Shown here one piece after another: positions 33,163 through 45,913 of a stretch of DNA of 64,000 nt. Source of the stretch: Nemophila menziesii (lineage: Eukaryota; Streptophyta; Magnoliopsida; Boraginales; Hydrophyllaceae); contig JARWIR010000008.1 in assembly GCA_029959085.1 (NCBI GenBank), forward strand, positions 2,666,001 to 2,730,000. Reading direction: 5' to 3'. The notes beneath the pieces were generated by a model. It was not told where the DNA came from, did not search any database, and saw only the letters and a list, made by a program, of their open reading frames with translations. The stretch's first letter is position 1; the number at the start of each line of letters is the position of its first letter. The translations under genes and the position numbers were made by a program.

Positions 33163-36100
33163 CTAAGGATTCTCGAGGAGATACATGACCTCCCCGGGAT
33201 GTGGATCTTCCGAGCGATTGGTATCTTCACCTCCATGGTATATCTTTAATCTGTGACCGTTAACCATAAAGGTACGGTTCTCTAGCGGATGTTCTATTTC
33301 TATCGCCCCATGAGGTGTAACTTTGGTCACTATGTATGGACCTGACCACTTAGATCTTAACTTACCCGGAAAATTGCTGAACTTTGAATTGTACTTTAAT
33401 ACTTTTTGCCCCACTTCAAAGTTCTTTGGACGAATCCGATTGTCATGCCATTTCTTTGTATTTTCTTTGTAAAGTTTAGCATTTTCATAAGCATGCAATC
33501 TGAATTCGTCAAGTTCATTCAGCTTCATCATACGATTCTCTCCGGCTAAGATAGGATCTAGGTTCAACTGCGCAATCGCCCAATAGGCACCCATTTCAAG
33601 CTCTAAAGGTAAGTGACAAGCCTTACCATACACCATACGATAAGGAGATGCACCTACTGGAGTCTTAAACGCAGTACGATAGGCCCACAATGCATCATCT
33701 AACTTCATTGACCAATCTTTTCTTGTAGGACCAACGGTTTTCTCTAGGATTGACTTGACTTCACGGTTCGAAACCTCAGCTTGACCATTGGATTGTGGAT
33801 GGTATGCAGTAGATACACGGTGTCTAACTCCATATTTCTCTAGAATAGTCTTCAGATATTTATTAACGAAATGAGATCCTCCATCGCTAATAATCACTCT
33901 AGGTGTGCCATGTCTAGTGAAAATATGTGACTTCAAGAACTTAATCACCACTCGTGAATCATTAGTAGGTAAAGCCACCGCTTCTACCCACTTAGACACA
34001 TAATCAACAGCTAATAAGATATAGAGGTTACCATTTGAAGGAACGAAAGGGCCCATAAAGTCTATGCCCCACACATCGAATATCTCAACCTCTAACACAT
34101 TATTACGCGGCATCTCATCCCTCTTGGATATGTTTCCGGTAAACTGGCATCTCGTACATTTCTTAACATATTCATGACAATCTTTTATAAGAGAAGGCCA
34201 GTAAAAACCTGATTGAAATACCTTTGCAGCAGTTCTGTCTCCTTTGAAATGTCCTCCATATAACGAGTCATGGCATCCAGCTATAATGGCTTGAGTCTCT
34301 TCCCTTGCTACACATCTTCGTATCATTTGGTCAGCACAAACTTTATAGAGGAACGGATCCTCCCAAAAGAACTGTCTAGCACGATGAGCTAACCTCTTTC
34401 TTTCTTGATAAGTAGAACCTTCAGGAAAAACACCACTCACCACTAAATTCGCAATATCTGCATACCACGGAGCCTCATAATCTCGAACAACGAATAAGCT
34501 CTCATCAGGAAACTCTTCTCTAACTGCTTCAGTACCACTATTCATCTCTGAACCCTCTAAGCGCGATAGATGATCTGCAACCTGATTCTCACAACCCTTT
34601 CTATCTTTGATCTCTAAATCGAACTCTTGAAGCAATAACACCCATCTGATTAACCTTGGTTTCGCATCTTTCTTCTCCATAAGAAATCTGATCGCGGAAT
34701 GATCTGTATAAACAATAACTTTCGCTCCAAGAAGATAAGAGCGAAATTTATCAAACGAATAGACAACTGCTAGCAACTCCTTTTCTGTAACTGTGTAATT
34801 AATCTGAGCACCACTAAAAGTTTTACTAGCATAGTAAATCGAATGAAAAACCTTCTCTTTCCTCTGTCCTAATACAGCTCCCATACACAAATCACTCGCA
34901 TCACACATAACCTCAAACGGTAAATTCCAATCTGGAGGTAACACTATAGAAGCAGAAATAAGCTTTTCTTTGATTGCTTTGAAGGCCGTTAAACAAGCTT
35001 CATCAAAAAGGAATTTGCAATCCTTTTCGAGTAAGTTGCATAACGGTTTAGCAATCTTAGAAAAATCTTTAATGAAACGCCTATAAAAGCCAGCATGGCC
35101 AAGAAAACTCCTTACCCCTTTAACAGAAACAGGAGGGGGAAGAGTTTTAATTACCTCTATCTTTGCTCTATCAACTTCTAAACCAACACTCGAAACTTTG
35201 TGACCTAGAACAATACCTTCGCGAACCATGAAGTGACACTTCTCCCAGTTGAGCACCAAATCTGTTTCCTTGCATCTCACTAACACTTTCTCCAAGTTAT
35301 CCAAACATATATCAAAATCATCACCAAACACGGAGAAATCATCCATGAACACTTCAAGGAAATTATCTATCATGTCCCAGAAGATGGCCATCATACACCT
35401 TTGAAAAGTAGCGGGAGCGTTACACAATCCAAATGGCATTCTGCGATATGCAAAAGTACCAAATGGGCATGTAAAGGTAGTCTTATGTTGATCTTCTGGA
35501 GCCACGTAAATCTGATTGTACCCAGAGTAACCATCCAAGAAACAGTAATATTCCCTTCCGGCTAATTTGTCTAACATCTGATCAATGAAGGGCAAAGGGA
35601 AATGATCTTTTCTGGTGGCCTTGTTCAGCTTTCTGTAATCCATGCAAACTCTCCAACCTACTACCGTTCTTGAAGGAATCGCCTCATTTTTATCATTAAG
35701 AACTGTTGTAATTCCTCCTTTCTTCGGTACACACTGAACTGGACTCACCCATTCACTACTCGAAATGGGATAAATAATCCCCGCATCTAAAAGCTTAATC
35801 ACCTCCTTCTTCACCACATCCTTCATGGCTGGCATTAATCTTCTCTGACCTTCAACTGAGCGTGCATTAACATCTTCTAGTATGATTTTGTGTTGACAAT
35901 AGGATGGACTAATGCCTTTGATATCAGCAATTGTCCAGCCTATTGCTTCTTTGTTGGCTCTTAACACACGCAACAGTTTATCTTCTTGAGGGCCTGTTAA
36001 ATTAGCTGAAACAATAACAGGTAGAGTTTCATTAGTACCCAAATAAGCATACCTCAAGTGTGCTGGCAATGGTTTTTCTTCCAACTCCGGAGGGGATTCA

Positions 36101-38796
36101 ATTGAAGGTTTCTTTTTAGTAATAATCTCCCCCGGTTCTCTCACGGGTTCATAGGCAAGACGCCTATATTTCGGATTTTCAGAATTGAGAGCTGCCACTG
36201 TTTCTGTAAGCTCCTCCATCATCTCAGGTGAATCTAATGTCAAAGCAGCCTGCAAGATATCATCAAAATTTAAACAATTAAATACCTCTTGTGATGCTTG
36301 CTCTACTACATCCATTCTGAAGCAATCTTCCTGAGAATCTGGGAATTTCATGGCTCGAAATACATTGAATTTCATTTCCTCATCTTGTATCCTCATTGTC
36401 AATTCGCCATTCTCTACATCGATCAATGTCCTCCCTGTAGCTAGGAAGGGTCTACCCAAAATAATGGGGACATTTCTATCTGCATTGTATTCAAGAATTA
36501 CGAAATCAACAGGAAATATAAGTGTACCTGCCTTAACAAGGACATCCTCAATACGGCCTTCAGGATGAGCAAGGGACCTGTCCGCCATTTGCAAGACCAT
36601 AGAAGTAGGTCTTGCGTTTCCAATTTTAAGCTTATCAAAGACTGACTTGGGCATCAAGTTGATGCTTGCCCCCAAATCGCATAGCGCTTTTCCCTTCCAT
36701 TCTTCTCCAATCGATATGGGAATCGTGAAACTCCCCGGATCAACTAGCTTCGGAGGTAATTTGCTCTGGCAAATCGCACTACACTCTTCCGGAAGGCCAA
36801 TCATCTCATTATCACAGTAGGGCCTTTTATTAGTGAGGGCCCTCTTCAAAAACTTCGTATACTTAGGAATATCTCGAATTGCCTCAAGTAACGGAATATT
36901 AATACTCAAACCCCTCACTCTATTGAAGAATTTCTGAAAATCACCCATATCACCCTTTTTCTGAACTCGCGATGGAAACGGTGGTGGAGGGCGATTGCTT
37001 ACAATTTCATCTCTCTTTTTCGGAATTTCTCTTGGTCTTTCTATATCTTCAATCTCACTATCTTTCTCATTCTCTTTCTCTTTCTCACCTACTTCCTTTT
37101 CTTTTCTTGGAACTTCTTTCTCTTTCATAACGGGAAAAGGAGGTGGAGGAAGGTTCTTACCACTTCTTAATGTAACAGCCTTGCAATCTTCACGTTGTGT
37201 TGGATTTTCCGTATCGCTAGGAAGTTGCCCTTGTGGACGCTGATTCAGCTGTTTATTAATTTGACTTAGCTGATTCTGGAAAATCTTCATATTTGCTTCA
37301 GCTGCGTTCTGACGTTCCAAAGCTTGTGTTTGAAGAGCAATCAAATTTTCAACGGTTTTCTGAAGGGTAATTACTCCTTCTTGTGGATGGGCAGGTAGAG
37401 CTTTCTGGTTTAAATTCTCATCGTAGGTATTCTGAGGAGCTTGTCTTTGCACATAATTGTTTTGATTCTGTCCTCCTTGATGATTGTTATGTGGTCTTGG
37501 ATTATAGTTGTTGCCTTGAGGACGCGGCTGATACGCGTAAGTAGGATTGGCTGCCCCATTAGGATTTGAGTATTGAAACCCAGGATGGTTTCTATTAGGC
37601 TGATATCCATTACCACTTGAATTGAAATTACCTCTATTGGACATAAAATTCACCGATTCTTGATTATTCGGACAACTTTCCTCATCATGATCATCTACCT
37701 TACAAATTGAACACATATAAACCTCTTGTGCAGCATGCACAGCTACCTTCTTACCCGAAAATCCTTCTTTCACAGCTAGAGTAAGCTGCTTCAATTGTTG
37801 CTCTATGGTATTCTGGATCTTGTTCTCAAACGTAGCAAATTTCTCTTCTATGTCAACATTATTTACTCCCTTGACTGGTGTTCTTACTGAGCTCCACCCA
37901 ACTTCATTCTTGACTGTTCTCTCTAAAATGATCTTGGCATGAGCGGGTTGAACTTGAAGAAAACCTGCTCCATATAGCGTATCCAACTTCTCTCTCGAAA
38001 TTCCATCAAGGCCTCTATAAAAGATCTTTAACTGTTGTTGTTCTGAAAAGCCATGATTAGGAACTTTACGCAAACACATCTGAAATCTTGTCCAACTCCT
38101 ACCCACAGTTTCCTCATACTCTTGACGGAATTGTGTCAATTCTAGTTCAGCATCTAACCTCATGTTACTTGGGTAATACCTGTCAAAGAAAGCGATTTCT
38201 AATTGGTCCCAATTAGTAATCCTCGTAGGATCTTGCGTATCGTGCCATTCACTTGCTCCATCAATGACAAAGAATTTGAAAGCAGCAAAATACATCTGTT
38301 CTCTTGAAACCCCTTGTGTGATATAAGAATCACATATCTGCTTAAATTTCTGTACCGCTCTAAGAGGATCTTCCGATGGTCTTCCGCGAAAATTTCCAAA
38401 GTTTTGGAACTGAGCTAGCATACCCGAATCTGGACGGAATCTCGGAACATTAATATCTGGAGCACCTACTCCTATAGCTGGAGCGCGGAATGGAACTTCT
38501 GGAGGGCCATTAGTGAACCACGGATCATGATTCATCACTATCTGGACTGGAGGATTAGGATTTAGTGGTTGAACTTGAGGAATAACGCCTGGAGCTAAAG
38601 GTTGGCCATTTGCATCTAACTGGCCTTGTCCATTCTGTTGACCTTGAATAATGATATTCTCCATTCTGTTACTTAATTCTTCTACTTCTAAAGCTTCTCG
38701 TTCTCTTCTTCTTCTGTTCGCAAGTCTGATCAACGATTCTGGATTACTAAGGATCGGAGGTGTTGGCTCTAGATCCTTGAATAGCCTTCTTCGCAT
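33163..38796 (-). CDS. gag-pol: Gag-Pol polyprotein of element B
   Basis: A single open frame of 1877 codons. Gag core is at about residues 140-270 ([25 protein letters not shown]), and the CCHC knuckle [14 protein letters not shown] at 362-375. Protease has catalytic Asp707 in [15 protein letters not shown]. Reverse transcriptase is at about 985-1165, with FMDD at 1150-1153. RNase H has CDAS Asp1299, TEKELLAV and YTDHSAI. The HHCC zinc finger is at about 1505-1550 (ending CTRC). The integrase core triad is Asp1579, Asp1638 and Glu1674, with exact D-35-E spacing. The C-terminal domain contains [12 protein letters not shown] near 1810. All catalytic residues seem present. The order PR-RT-RH-IN marks Ty3, and the tRNA-Asp primer site with a third ORF marks the Athila-like lineage. 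The start ATG lies 134 bp from the LTR. Confidence 0.95.
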   Translation of the reverse strand: MRRRLFKDLEPTPPILSNPESLIRLANRRRREREALEVEELSNRMENIIIQGQQNGQGQLDANGQPLAPGVIPQVQPLNPNPPVQIVMNHDPWFTNGPPEVPFRAPAIGVGAPDINVPRFRPDSGMLAQFQNFGNFRGRPSEDPLRAVQKFKQICDSYITQGVSREQMYFAAFKFFVIDGASEWHDTQDPTRITNWDQLEIAFFDRYYPSNMRLDAELELTQFRQEYEETVGRSWTRFQMCLRKVPNHGFSEQQQLKIFYRGLDGISREKLDTLYGAGFLQVQPAHAKIILERTVKNEVGWSSVRTPVKGVNNVDIEEKFATFENKIQNTIEQQLKQLTLAVKEGFSGKKVAVHAAQEVYMCSICKVDDHDEESCPNNQESVNFMSNRGNFNSSGNGYQPNRNHPGFQYSNPNGAANPTYAYQPRPQGNNYNPRPHNNHQGGQNQNNYVQRQAPQNTYDENLNQKALPAHPQEGVITLQKTVENLIALQTQALERQNAAEANMKIFQNQLSQINKQLNQRPQGQLPSDTENPTQREDCKAVTLRSGKNLPPPPFPVMKEKEVPRKEKEVGEKEKENEKDSEIEDIERPREIPKKRDEIVSNRPPPPFPSRVQKKGDMGDFQKFFNRVRGLSINIPLLEAIRDIPKYTKFLKRALTNKRPYCDNEMIGLPEECSAICQSKLPPKLVDPGSFTIPISIGEEWKGKALCDLGASINLMPKSVFDKLKIGNARPTSMVLQMADRSLAHPEGRIEDVLVKAGTLIFPVDFVILEYNADRNVPIILGRPFLATGRTLIDVENGELTMRIQDEEMKFNVFRAMKFPDSQEDCFRMDVVEQASQEVFNCLNFDDILQAALTLDSPEMMEELTETVAALNSENPKYRRLAYEPVREPGEIITKKKPSIESPPELEEKPLPAHLRYAYLGTNETLPVIVSANLTGPQEDKLLRVLRANKEAIGWTIADIKGISPSYCQHKIILEDVNARSVEGQRRLMPAMKDVVKKEVIKLLDAGIIYPISSSEWVSPVQCVPKKGGITTVLNDKNEAIPSRTVVGWRVCMDYRKLNKATRKDHFPLPFIDQMLDKLAGREYYCFLDGYSGYNQIYVAPEDQHKTTFTCPFGTFAYRRMPFGLCNAPATFQRCMMAIFWDMIDNFLEVFMDDFSVFGDDFDICLDNLEKVLVRCKETDLVLNWEKCHFMVREGIVLGHKVSSVGLEVDRAKIEVIKTLPPPVSVKGVRSFLGHAGFYRRFIKDFSKIAKPLCNLLEKDCKFLFDEACLTAFKAIKEKLISASIVLPPDWNLPFEVMCDASDLCMGAVLGQRKEKVFHSIYYASKTFSGAQINYTVTEKELLAVVYSFDKFRSYLLGAKVIVYTDHSAIRFLMEKKDAKPRLIRWVLLLQEFDLEIKDRKGCENQVADHLSRLEGSEMNSGTEAVREEFPDESLFVVRDYEAPWYADIANLVVSGVFPEGSTYQERKRLAHRARQFFWEDPFLYKVCADQMIRRCVAREETQAIIAGCHDSLYGGHFKGDRTAAKVFQSGFYWPSLIKDCHEYVKKCTRCQFTGNISKRDEMPRNNVLEVEIFDVWGIDFMGPFVPSNGNLYILLAVDYVSKWVEAVALPTNDSRVVIKFLKSHIFTRHGTPRVIISDGGSHFVNKYLKTILEKYGVRHRVSTAYHPQSNGQAEVSNREVKSILEKTVGPTRKDWSMKLDDALWAYRTAFKTPVGASPYRMVYGKACHLPLELEMGAYWAIAQLNLDPILAGENRMMKLNELDEFRLHAYENAKLYKENTKKWHDNRIRPKNFEVGQKVLKYNSKFSNFPGKLRSKWSGPYIVTKVTPHGAIEIEHPLENRTFMVNGHRLKIYHGGEDTNRSEDPHPGEVMYLLENP

Positions 38797-38906
38797 ACAC
38801 CAAACCTAAAAACCTGAAAAAGCTAACAAACAAAAAGCGTAAAACTGATAAAATAAAATAAATGCACTTATCACTAAAGGATAAACACCGTGGTCACACG
38901 CTACCG

Positions 38907-38924
38907 TCCCCGGCAGCGGCGCCA
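38907..38924 (-). promoter_or_regulatory. Primer-binding site of element B (tRNA-Asp type)
   Basis: On the element strand TGGCGCCGCTGCCGGGGA follows the 5' LTR. It differs by one base from the site in element C and should pair with tRNA-Asp. Confidence 0.88.
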
Positions 38925-38930
38925 AAAACT

Positions 38931-40488
38931 TGGTGGTCCTTTGTGTGTTCTAAATAAATGCAAATAATAATCGAACCACAACCGCAAGTGTACGGTTGTC
39001 CCAAGTAGTAATTCTGATAATCAGATTCGTTCCAAGGACGGATGGTTGATCACAATGTTTATGCAAATAGCGATTGATGCACTTATGACAATGAAAGAGG
39101 ATAAATTGTTTGTTTTGGTTTTGTTTATTATAACTAAATGAAAGATAAAATAAAAATGCAAGCAAAAGATAAGACGCAAGTAAAATGTATGAAACGCAAT
39201 ATGAGATGTAGTACTTGAGAACGCAAGGATCCTCCTAATTTTACTTTCTAACTTATGTTGTTTAAGGGTTAAATCAGTCAATTACAATGGTCGGGATTCT
39301 AAATTCCTTATACCCCCGTCAGGGTGGACTATAAGGCGATCCTAAAGTGTCACTAGTCCCGTCAGGGTAAATATGATCCACCGTTGGATGATTAAGATTT
39401 ATTACCACATTGGCCCTAGGATTAACTAAGTTCGTCAGAATCAATAGTTTTTATCCTAGATTGAACAATTATTTCTGTACCTAAACCCCCCGTCAGGATG
39501 ATCCATACGCCACATATATGGAATAGCTTAGATACTAATACCTAATTTTAGTTCGCGACTCTAAAATCAGTAAACATTCACAAATTGTCGAAAAGAGTAA
39601 AAGCCCTAATTTAATTTAATTCAATAAAAACCCAAATTCAACATTCGTTATAATAATAAAATCAAGATTCACCCATTGTTTTGTTCTCAAGCACTAATGG
39701 AAATTTAGCTCATATTAAAATTAAAAACAAAATAAAAAGAAATGGAATTCATATTCGTTACAAAATTAAAATATAAGAAAAACCTAATTTTCGGAATCAG
39801 AATGACTACGAACTGAGCTATAGACCCACTCCAGCTCTTGTAGCTTCTCCTTTCTCCCTGCTGTAGCTTCTCTGGTGTTTTTAATCTTGTGGAAAGTGAA
39901 TTGTGTGAAAAATAGAAGTCCAGACCTCCTTTTATAAGTAAAAATTCGGACTAGGGCTTGGACCAGAAATTAAAAGCCTAATTAAATGTCCAAGCCCACT
40001 TTCTAAGCCCAAAATCCCGTAACTGATGATAGGCCTTCACTAAAACAGCTTTTCCCGATGCGTTACAACTCCGATTGACCTCATTCCAGTTGCTAAAGTT
40101 CCGTAACTCGATAAGGAATGATTTCTCTTCAAAGGTCAGCGGCTAAATCATCGCTTAAGCACCTCGAAATCAGCAATCTATGGCCTGGAAAGTGGATTTT
40201 CAGCTCTAAAAATAATATCTTCGGGATTTGTCTTCAAGTCTTGACTCTAATTCACGATCTTTGACCTTCTCCTCGGATTCCTCTCCTAGCTAACATCTAA
40301 AACCTGTAAACTTTACACTAAAAATACCAATATTACGCGCAAAAGTTTAATAAATTAAAAATGCTAGAAATAAAAAGGTAATTCCGGATTATTGCATATT
40401 TAGTACAAAAGTCTATCAAATTAAATAAATAAACACCAAAAATGATGTCTCCTAAGGGTCTAAAATAAGAACAATTAGGGAGACATCA
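38931..40488 (-). repeat. 5' LTR of element B, with promoter
   Basis: Nearly identical to the 3' LTR. A TATA-like CTTATAAAAGG (element strand) lies at about 39928-39938. The start TGATGTCTCC (40479-40488) has an inverted copy at 40443-40452, so the first 46 bp can fold into a hairpin with a perfect 10-bp stem. Confidence 0.95.
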
Positions 40489-40493
40489 CCCCA

Positions 40494-41660
40494 TCGGTTG
40501 GATATAAAGTAAACAGATTGTGGATTTGATTCGCACTCTTCCCATGAATGATCGTTAACTCCACATTGTTGACAACCTTGTGCTTCTTGTACTACCTTTG
40601 TAGCGGCTAAATTCTTCTCCATCGCAATTCTCAGCTCCTTGATTTGATTTTCTAGAGAGGATATTTGAGCTGAGTTCGCAGTTTCTGCGTCTAAACGAAG
40701 CGTTCCTCGGGCTTTTGCTGCAGAAGCTCGCGTTGAAGGCCAACTTCTTTCCTGTTCCATAATGTTTTCTAACACCTCGGAAGCTTCATTGTGATTCATG
40801 GACACAAAATTACCCTTTCCAATGTTATCCACCTTTTCTCTACCTTTATCATTAAGACCTTCATAGAACATAGCAAGTTGTAGAGCAGGTGTATAACCAT
40901 GGAGTGGACATCTAATTAATTTTTGTTGAAACCTTGTCCATGCTTCTCCCACTGTTTCTCCATCTTTTTGGAAAAATCTTGCAAGCTCGGCTTGATCTTT
41001 AAGTCTCATGCTCTTCGGATAAAATCGGTTAAAGAATGCGGCTTGAAGTTCTCTCCAAGAGTGAATGGTTCCATGTGGTTGTCTTTCTAGCCAATCGCTA
41101 GCTCTTCCGGTCAAGAAAAACGAAAACATATGACAATACAGTTGCTCGCGTGTAATGTAGGCATCACAAATCTGCATAAACTTCTGAATCGCTTTTACCG
41201 GATCTTGAATAGCTGTACCAGTATAGAGTCCGAAACTTTGAAATTGACTAAACATACCCGGATCGGGTCTAAATTTGATATTCGGAATCTCAGGAGGACG
41301 GTAACCGATGGGTTGAACATGGAATGGTACGTTAAGGCCAGGTAGATCTTGTTCAACTCGGTTATGTTGATTGTTAAGGTTATTCCCATTACCTCCTCCT
41401 GCTGGTAGTTGTACTCCTTCTTGTCCACCAAGTGGTAGCTCTTGTTGTTGTCCACCTTGGTTATTCTGCACTCCACCGAGTGGTGGCCCAAGTGGTGGAT
41501 CTTGATGTAATCCTCCTCCTGGTAATTGTTGTCCTCCTCCAACTGGTGGATCTCGTTGGGATGCCATAACTCTTCTCAAGGCTCTTTCCTCACGAACTCG
41601 TTTGTTGTAAGGTCTGAAGCTCCTCTCAGGCTCCGATAAGGGAGGCCAAGAATTAAACAC
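40494..41660 (-). pseudogene. Element A gag, 5' part, cut by element B
   Basis: The frame starts MFNSWPPLSEPERSFRPYN and runs 389 codons to NRWG, where element B sits. It resumes in the same frame at 27666. It contains a Gly/Gln/Pro-rich stretch (about 35-95), RPDPGMFSQFQSFG, the Gag core (FFLTGRASDWLERQPHGT, AAFFNRFYPKSMRL, MFYEGLNDKGREKVD) and a CCHC knuckle CQQCGVNDHSWEEC at 363-376. Gag would form the particle and package RNA. Before B inserted, this frame was open until the TAG at 26517. Confidence 0.92.
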
Positions 41661-41801
41661 TGTGAACCTGAAAAAGACTAAAGCAAACCCAAGCGTAAAT
41701 CTGGAAAAATAAAGACTAAAACTAAACTAAAAACTGAAAAGTAAAAACTAATTAAAAACTAAAACTCGAAATAGATAACCCACACGCTAACGAGACACAA
41801 G

Positions 41802-41819
41802 TCCCCGGCAGCGGCGCCA
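41802..41819 (-). promoter_or_regulatory. Primer-binding site of element A (tRNA-Asp type)
   Basis: TGGCGCCGCTGCCGGGGA on the element strand, just inside the 5' LTR, identical to that of element B. Confidence 0.88.
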
Positions 41820-41825
41820 AAAACT

Positions 41826-43350
41826 TGGTGTCGCCTAGGGTGTGATAAAAATAAGATCAATTTAAGTATGGAAAACTATGCATTCTCACCCCAGACAGGC
41901 ACAGTACTGCAAGTATTACAGGACGTATGCAAGTTTTAATGATAAGTAGAGTTCGTTCTCAGGGACTTAAGTGTGTTAATCGCGTAGGAACGGATAACGA
42001 GTAAAAGTAAATAACTAGAAAACAGTAAATTAGAGCCAAGAATTCGAGAATAATAATTAAAACTAAGGAAAATAAAGACAATAAAGTAAAAGATTAAGAA
42101 ATATGAGATGAGAAGTATAGCTCAGGTTTTGCTAGTATGCACTAATCCTTCTAATTCTATCTATAATCTAGTTCATAAGGGAGAATATTAGCTCTTGGTA
42201 ATACTTATCAGGATTCTAAATTCCAGTACCTTAGACCTTGAGAGCGACTAAGGGGGCTACGGCACAACCAAGAAGTGATTTCAAATAGGGTTATCAAACG
42301 CCACTAAGGCCCTAAGCAAATACTGCAATCTTGGTGATATGGTGATTAAAACAAACCTTAATGACTATCTAGTTAGAAGTATGTTTTGTCAGAACTGCTA
42401 TCGACACTAAACATTATGTGGTGGTTCAATAGTTAAACACCCTGTCAAGGAGACCATCTAACTACTCTTAAAACAATCCTAAAATGATCAATTCTAGGAA
42501 AGACATTAAATCAAAACACATAAGCAAATATAAAGTAAGTAGCTAATATCAGATTAAAACATATAATTCCCAAAGAAACTTAGATAGAAGAATTAGAATT
42601 CATAGATTATACATATGCAAAACCCAAGCTATGGGGAGTTTAGTTCATACCTGAAGGAAATAAACTAAAAGAAATTACAAAAGACATCATCTTGCTCTCT
42701 ACAATAAACTGGAAGAATAAAACCTTAAGAACTAATTACTATGAGGCAAGGATGATTTACAAGTGATATAAGGGTGTATTTATAGGTGTTTAGAAGACCT
42801 AATTCGTTTTCTTGAGGAATAGTTAAGGTAATGGACTTCTAGCCCAACTCAAATTCGTATGGAAATAAAGATAAACACTGCTGTACCGGTTTGAGTGTAT
42901 CTTCTTCGTTATTGGTCCGATTTTGCTCCACAAGATACCAAAAGAATCGCAACAGAATTATCTAGGCCCTTAAGAAGGAAATCATCAGATTCGGCCTATT
43001 TCTTAGATAAAAACGCATATCTTTGGACGTGTATGCAGAATCCCAGATTTAGGCAGCTTTACCTTTTCCATCTTTTTACTTTTATTTCCTTTTCTCCAAT
43101 TACCATACTAATCTCTTTCCATAAGTTGTTGTCTTTGACTTGGACTCTAATTAAGCTCCATAATTATCTTTAAAGCTACACACTAAATAAACAATTAAAC
43201 CCAATATGCTCTAAAAATATTATTTCTACAAATCAAGACACAAAATAGGAAAGTGCACTAAAACTCAAGAAAATCGACATTAATGACTTCTAAAGCACTA
43301 AAAATGATGTCTCATCTTAACATAAATCTATCACAAATGAGGAGACATCA
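41826..43350 (-). repeat. 5' LTR of element A
   Basis: It pairs with 20602-22127. A TATA-like CCTATAAATACACCC (element strand) lies near 42774-42788. It abuts the target duplication TATGG in copia D. Confidence 0.94.
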
Positions 43351-43355
43351 TATGG

Positions 43356-45900
43356 CACAAAAGGCTCGGTCATTATCATTATCAAGGAATTCTCCAGATG
43401 AAATCCAAAATGATGGCAAACGATCTCCCAGAACTTGATGACAACATCGCTAGTTGTAAAGCATGTCAGTTTGGAAAACAAAGCAAGAAACCATTTCCAA
43501 AAGTACAAAGGCGAGCATCAAAGAAATTGCAACTAATTCATACCGATATAGAAGGACCTCAAAGAACGCCTTCTCTGAATGGTAGTCTTTATTATGCTAT
43601 ATTTATTGATGATTTTACTCGTATGTGTTGGATCTATTTTTTGAAGCACAAGTCAGAAGTGGGGGAAGGGTTTTTCAAATTTAAATCCAGAGTTGAAAAT
43701 GAGAGTGGTTGCAAAATCCAAACAATCAGATCTGACAATGGAAAAGAGTACACATGCGAATCATTTAATAAGTTCTATGAGGAAGCTAGTATTCAACACC
43801 AATTGACTACTCCATACAGTCCTCAACAAAATGGAGTAAGTGAGAGGCGAAACAGGTTTATATTGGAGATGACACGTTGTATGCTACATGAGAAAAATCT
43901 TCCAAAACATTTTTGGGCAGAAGTCGCGAATACTGCAGCATTTTTGCAAAATCGGCTTCTCACAAGGGCAGTGATTGATAAAACACCTTTTAAAGCATGG
44001 TATGACTATAAACCATCTCTAAAATTTCTTAAGGTATTTGGATGTTTGTGTTTTTCTCATGTTCCTCAAGTTAAAAGGGACAAGCTAGACAAAAGAGCAC
44101 TTCCTGGGATCTTCATTGGTTATAGTTCAGTTTCAAAAGCTTATAAAAATTTTCAACCACAAACTGGAAATTTTTTTATAAGCAGAGATGTGAACTTTAT
44201 GGAGGAAGAATAATGGAATTGGAATAGTGAAGATAACATTATTTCAAAAGTGTCAAATACCAAGTTTCATGAACAAAGCATGGATGATCAGGAAAATGAA
44301 ATTATTGATGATATTCTTGTAAGAGGCACAAGGTTACTTTCTGAAATTTATCAACGTTGCAACATTTCTGTATGTGAACCTGGAAATTATGAAGAAGCCA
44401 AGACAAATGAAAATTGGCTAGCCGTAATGAAGGAGGAGTTGTTCATGATTGAAAAAAATAAAACATGGGAGTTGGTAGATAAACCTCAAGATAGGAAGGT
44501 CATTGGGGTTAAATGGGTTTTCAGGACCAAACTCAATGCCGATGGATCAATCAACAAGCATAAAGCTAGGCTTGTGGTTAAAGGGTATGCACAGATATTT
44601 GGTGTGGACTATTCTGACACCTTTGCCCCAGTTGCTAGACTTGACACCATCAAGATGTTGCTTGCTTTTGCTACACAAATGAATTGGAAACTATATTAGT
44701 TAGATGTCAAGTCGTCTTTTTTGAATTGTATTATGCAGGAGGAGATTTATATAAAACAACCAGAAGGCTTTGTAAAAGATGGAGGAGAAGATAAGGTCTA
44801 TCTTCTCAAAAAGGCACTTTATGGGTTGAAACAAGCCCGAGAGCATGGTACAGTAGAATTGATGAACACTTGATCAGTTTGGGTTTTTCTAAAAGTCCTT
44901 CAGAATCAACATTATATGTCAAGAAAGATGAAGGGGGGATTCTTATAATCTCGTTATATGTGGATGATATTCTTGTCACTGGAAATAACACAAGTCTGGT
45001 GGAGAATTTTAAGAAATAAATAATGAAAGCATTTGAGATGACAGACCTTGGGTTGATGAGCTTCTTTCTCGGAATGGAAATAAAACAAGGTGAATATGAA
45101 GTTTTTATTTGTCAAAAGAAATATGCAAAGGATATTCTAAAGAAGTTTAGTCTTGAAGAATGCAAAAAAATGAACAATCCCATGAACCAAAAGGAGAAAC
45201 TTTGCAAAGAGGATGGAGCGGAAAAGATAGATGAAATATACTATAGGAGTCTAATTGGTTGTTTAATGTATCTAACAGCCACTCGACCTGAAATTTTAAA
45301 TGTAGTGAGTATTTTATCTCGATTCATGCATTGTCCAAGTGAAATGCATCTAAAAGCTGCAAAAAGAGTAATTCGCTATGTAAAAGGAACTTGTGGTTTT
45401 GGAATTAAATTCAAAAAAGGAAAAACCTTCACACTAGTTGGTTACTCGGATAGTGATTGGGGAGGATGTTTTGATGATATGAAAAGCACATCAGGATATT
45501 GTTTCACTTTCGGTTCAGGTGTTTTCTGTTGGGGCTCGAAGAAACAAGATACAGTAGCTCAATCAACTGCAGAAGCAGAGTTTGTGGCTGCAACTTCCCC
45601 TGTAAATCAAGCTTTATGGTTGAGAAAAATATAGTTTGATCTTTATTTTGAGCAAAAAGAAGAGACAAAAATATTTGTTGATAATGAGGCTACCATTGCT
45701 ATCTCTCACAATCCGGTGTTTCATGGAATAACTAAGCATTTCAACATAAAGTTGTTTTTATTAAGAGATGTGCAAAAGGATGGAGATGTTGTTCTTCTCT
45801 ACTGCAACACTGACAATCAAATTGCAGATATCTTTACCAAGCCATTGCCTGTCACAAAGTTTGAGTTTCTACGTAGTAAGCTTGGAGTTTGCAGTTTCTA
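43356..45900 (+). pseudogene. Copia D integrase, reverse transcriptase and RNase H (3' part)
   Basis: It continues the D pol frame interrupted at 20601. The integrase zinc finger ends CKACQFGKQ. The core has HTDIEGPQ, IRSDNGKEY and QQNGVSERRNR (43400-44213). Reverse transcriptase has WVFRTKLNADGSINKHKARL, DTFAPVARLDTIK, ALYGLKQA and LYVDDILVTG. RNase H has GYSDSDWGGC and STAEAEFVAATSP, and the frame ends GVCSF. Breaks include a stop at 44211-44213, a TAG at 44697-44699, a frameshift near 44838, a stop near 45017 and a TAG at 45632-45634. The element can no longer act alone. Confidence 0.93.
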
Positions 45901-45913
45901 AAGCAAGGAGGAG
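45901..45913 (+). promoter_or_regulatory. Polypurine tract of copia D
   Basis: AAGCAAGGAGGAG lies directly before the 3' LTR and is nearly all purine, as expected for plus-strand priming. Confidence 0.85.

Larger units (their letters stand above)
27672..40488 (-). mobile_element. Complete Ty3/Athila-like element B, young and probably autonomous
   Basis: The 12.8-kb element has LTRs at 27672-29230 (3') and 38931-40488 (5') and the 5-bp duplication CCCCA (27667-27671 and 40489-40493), inserted in the gag of element A. By eye the LTRs differ at about five positions (about 0.3%), implying a very recent insertion. Both long reading frames are open. Order on the minus strand: LTR, tRNA-Asp primer site, gag-pol, palindromic spacer, third ORF, structured 3' region, LTR. 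Confidence 0.96.
20602..43350 (-). mobile_element. Ty3/Athila-like element A, non-autonomous, carrying nested element B
   Basis: LTRs at 20602-22127 (3') and 41826-43350 (5') are flanked by the 5-bp duplication TATGG (20597-20601 and 43351-43355) in copia D. Without B the element is about 9.9 kb. Order on the minus strand: 5' LTR, tRNA-Asp primer site, gag, protease fused to an integrase tail, GC-rich palindromic spacer, third ORF, structured 3' noncoding region, 3' LTR. Reverse transcriptase, RNase H and the integrase core are absent. By eye the LTRs differ at about 27 of 1525 positions. Confidence 0.93.
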
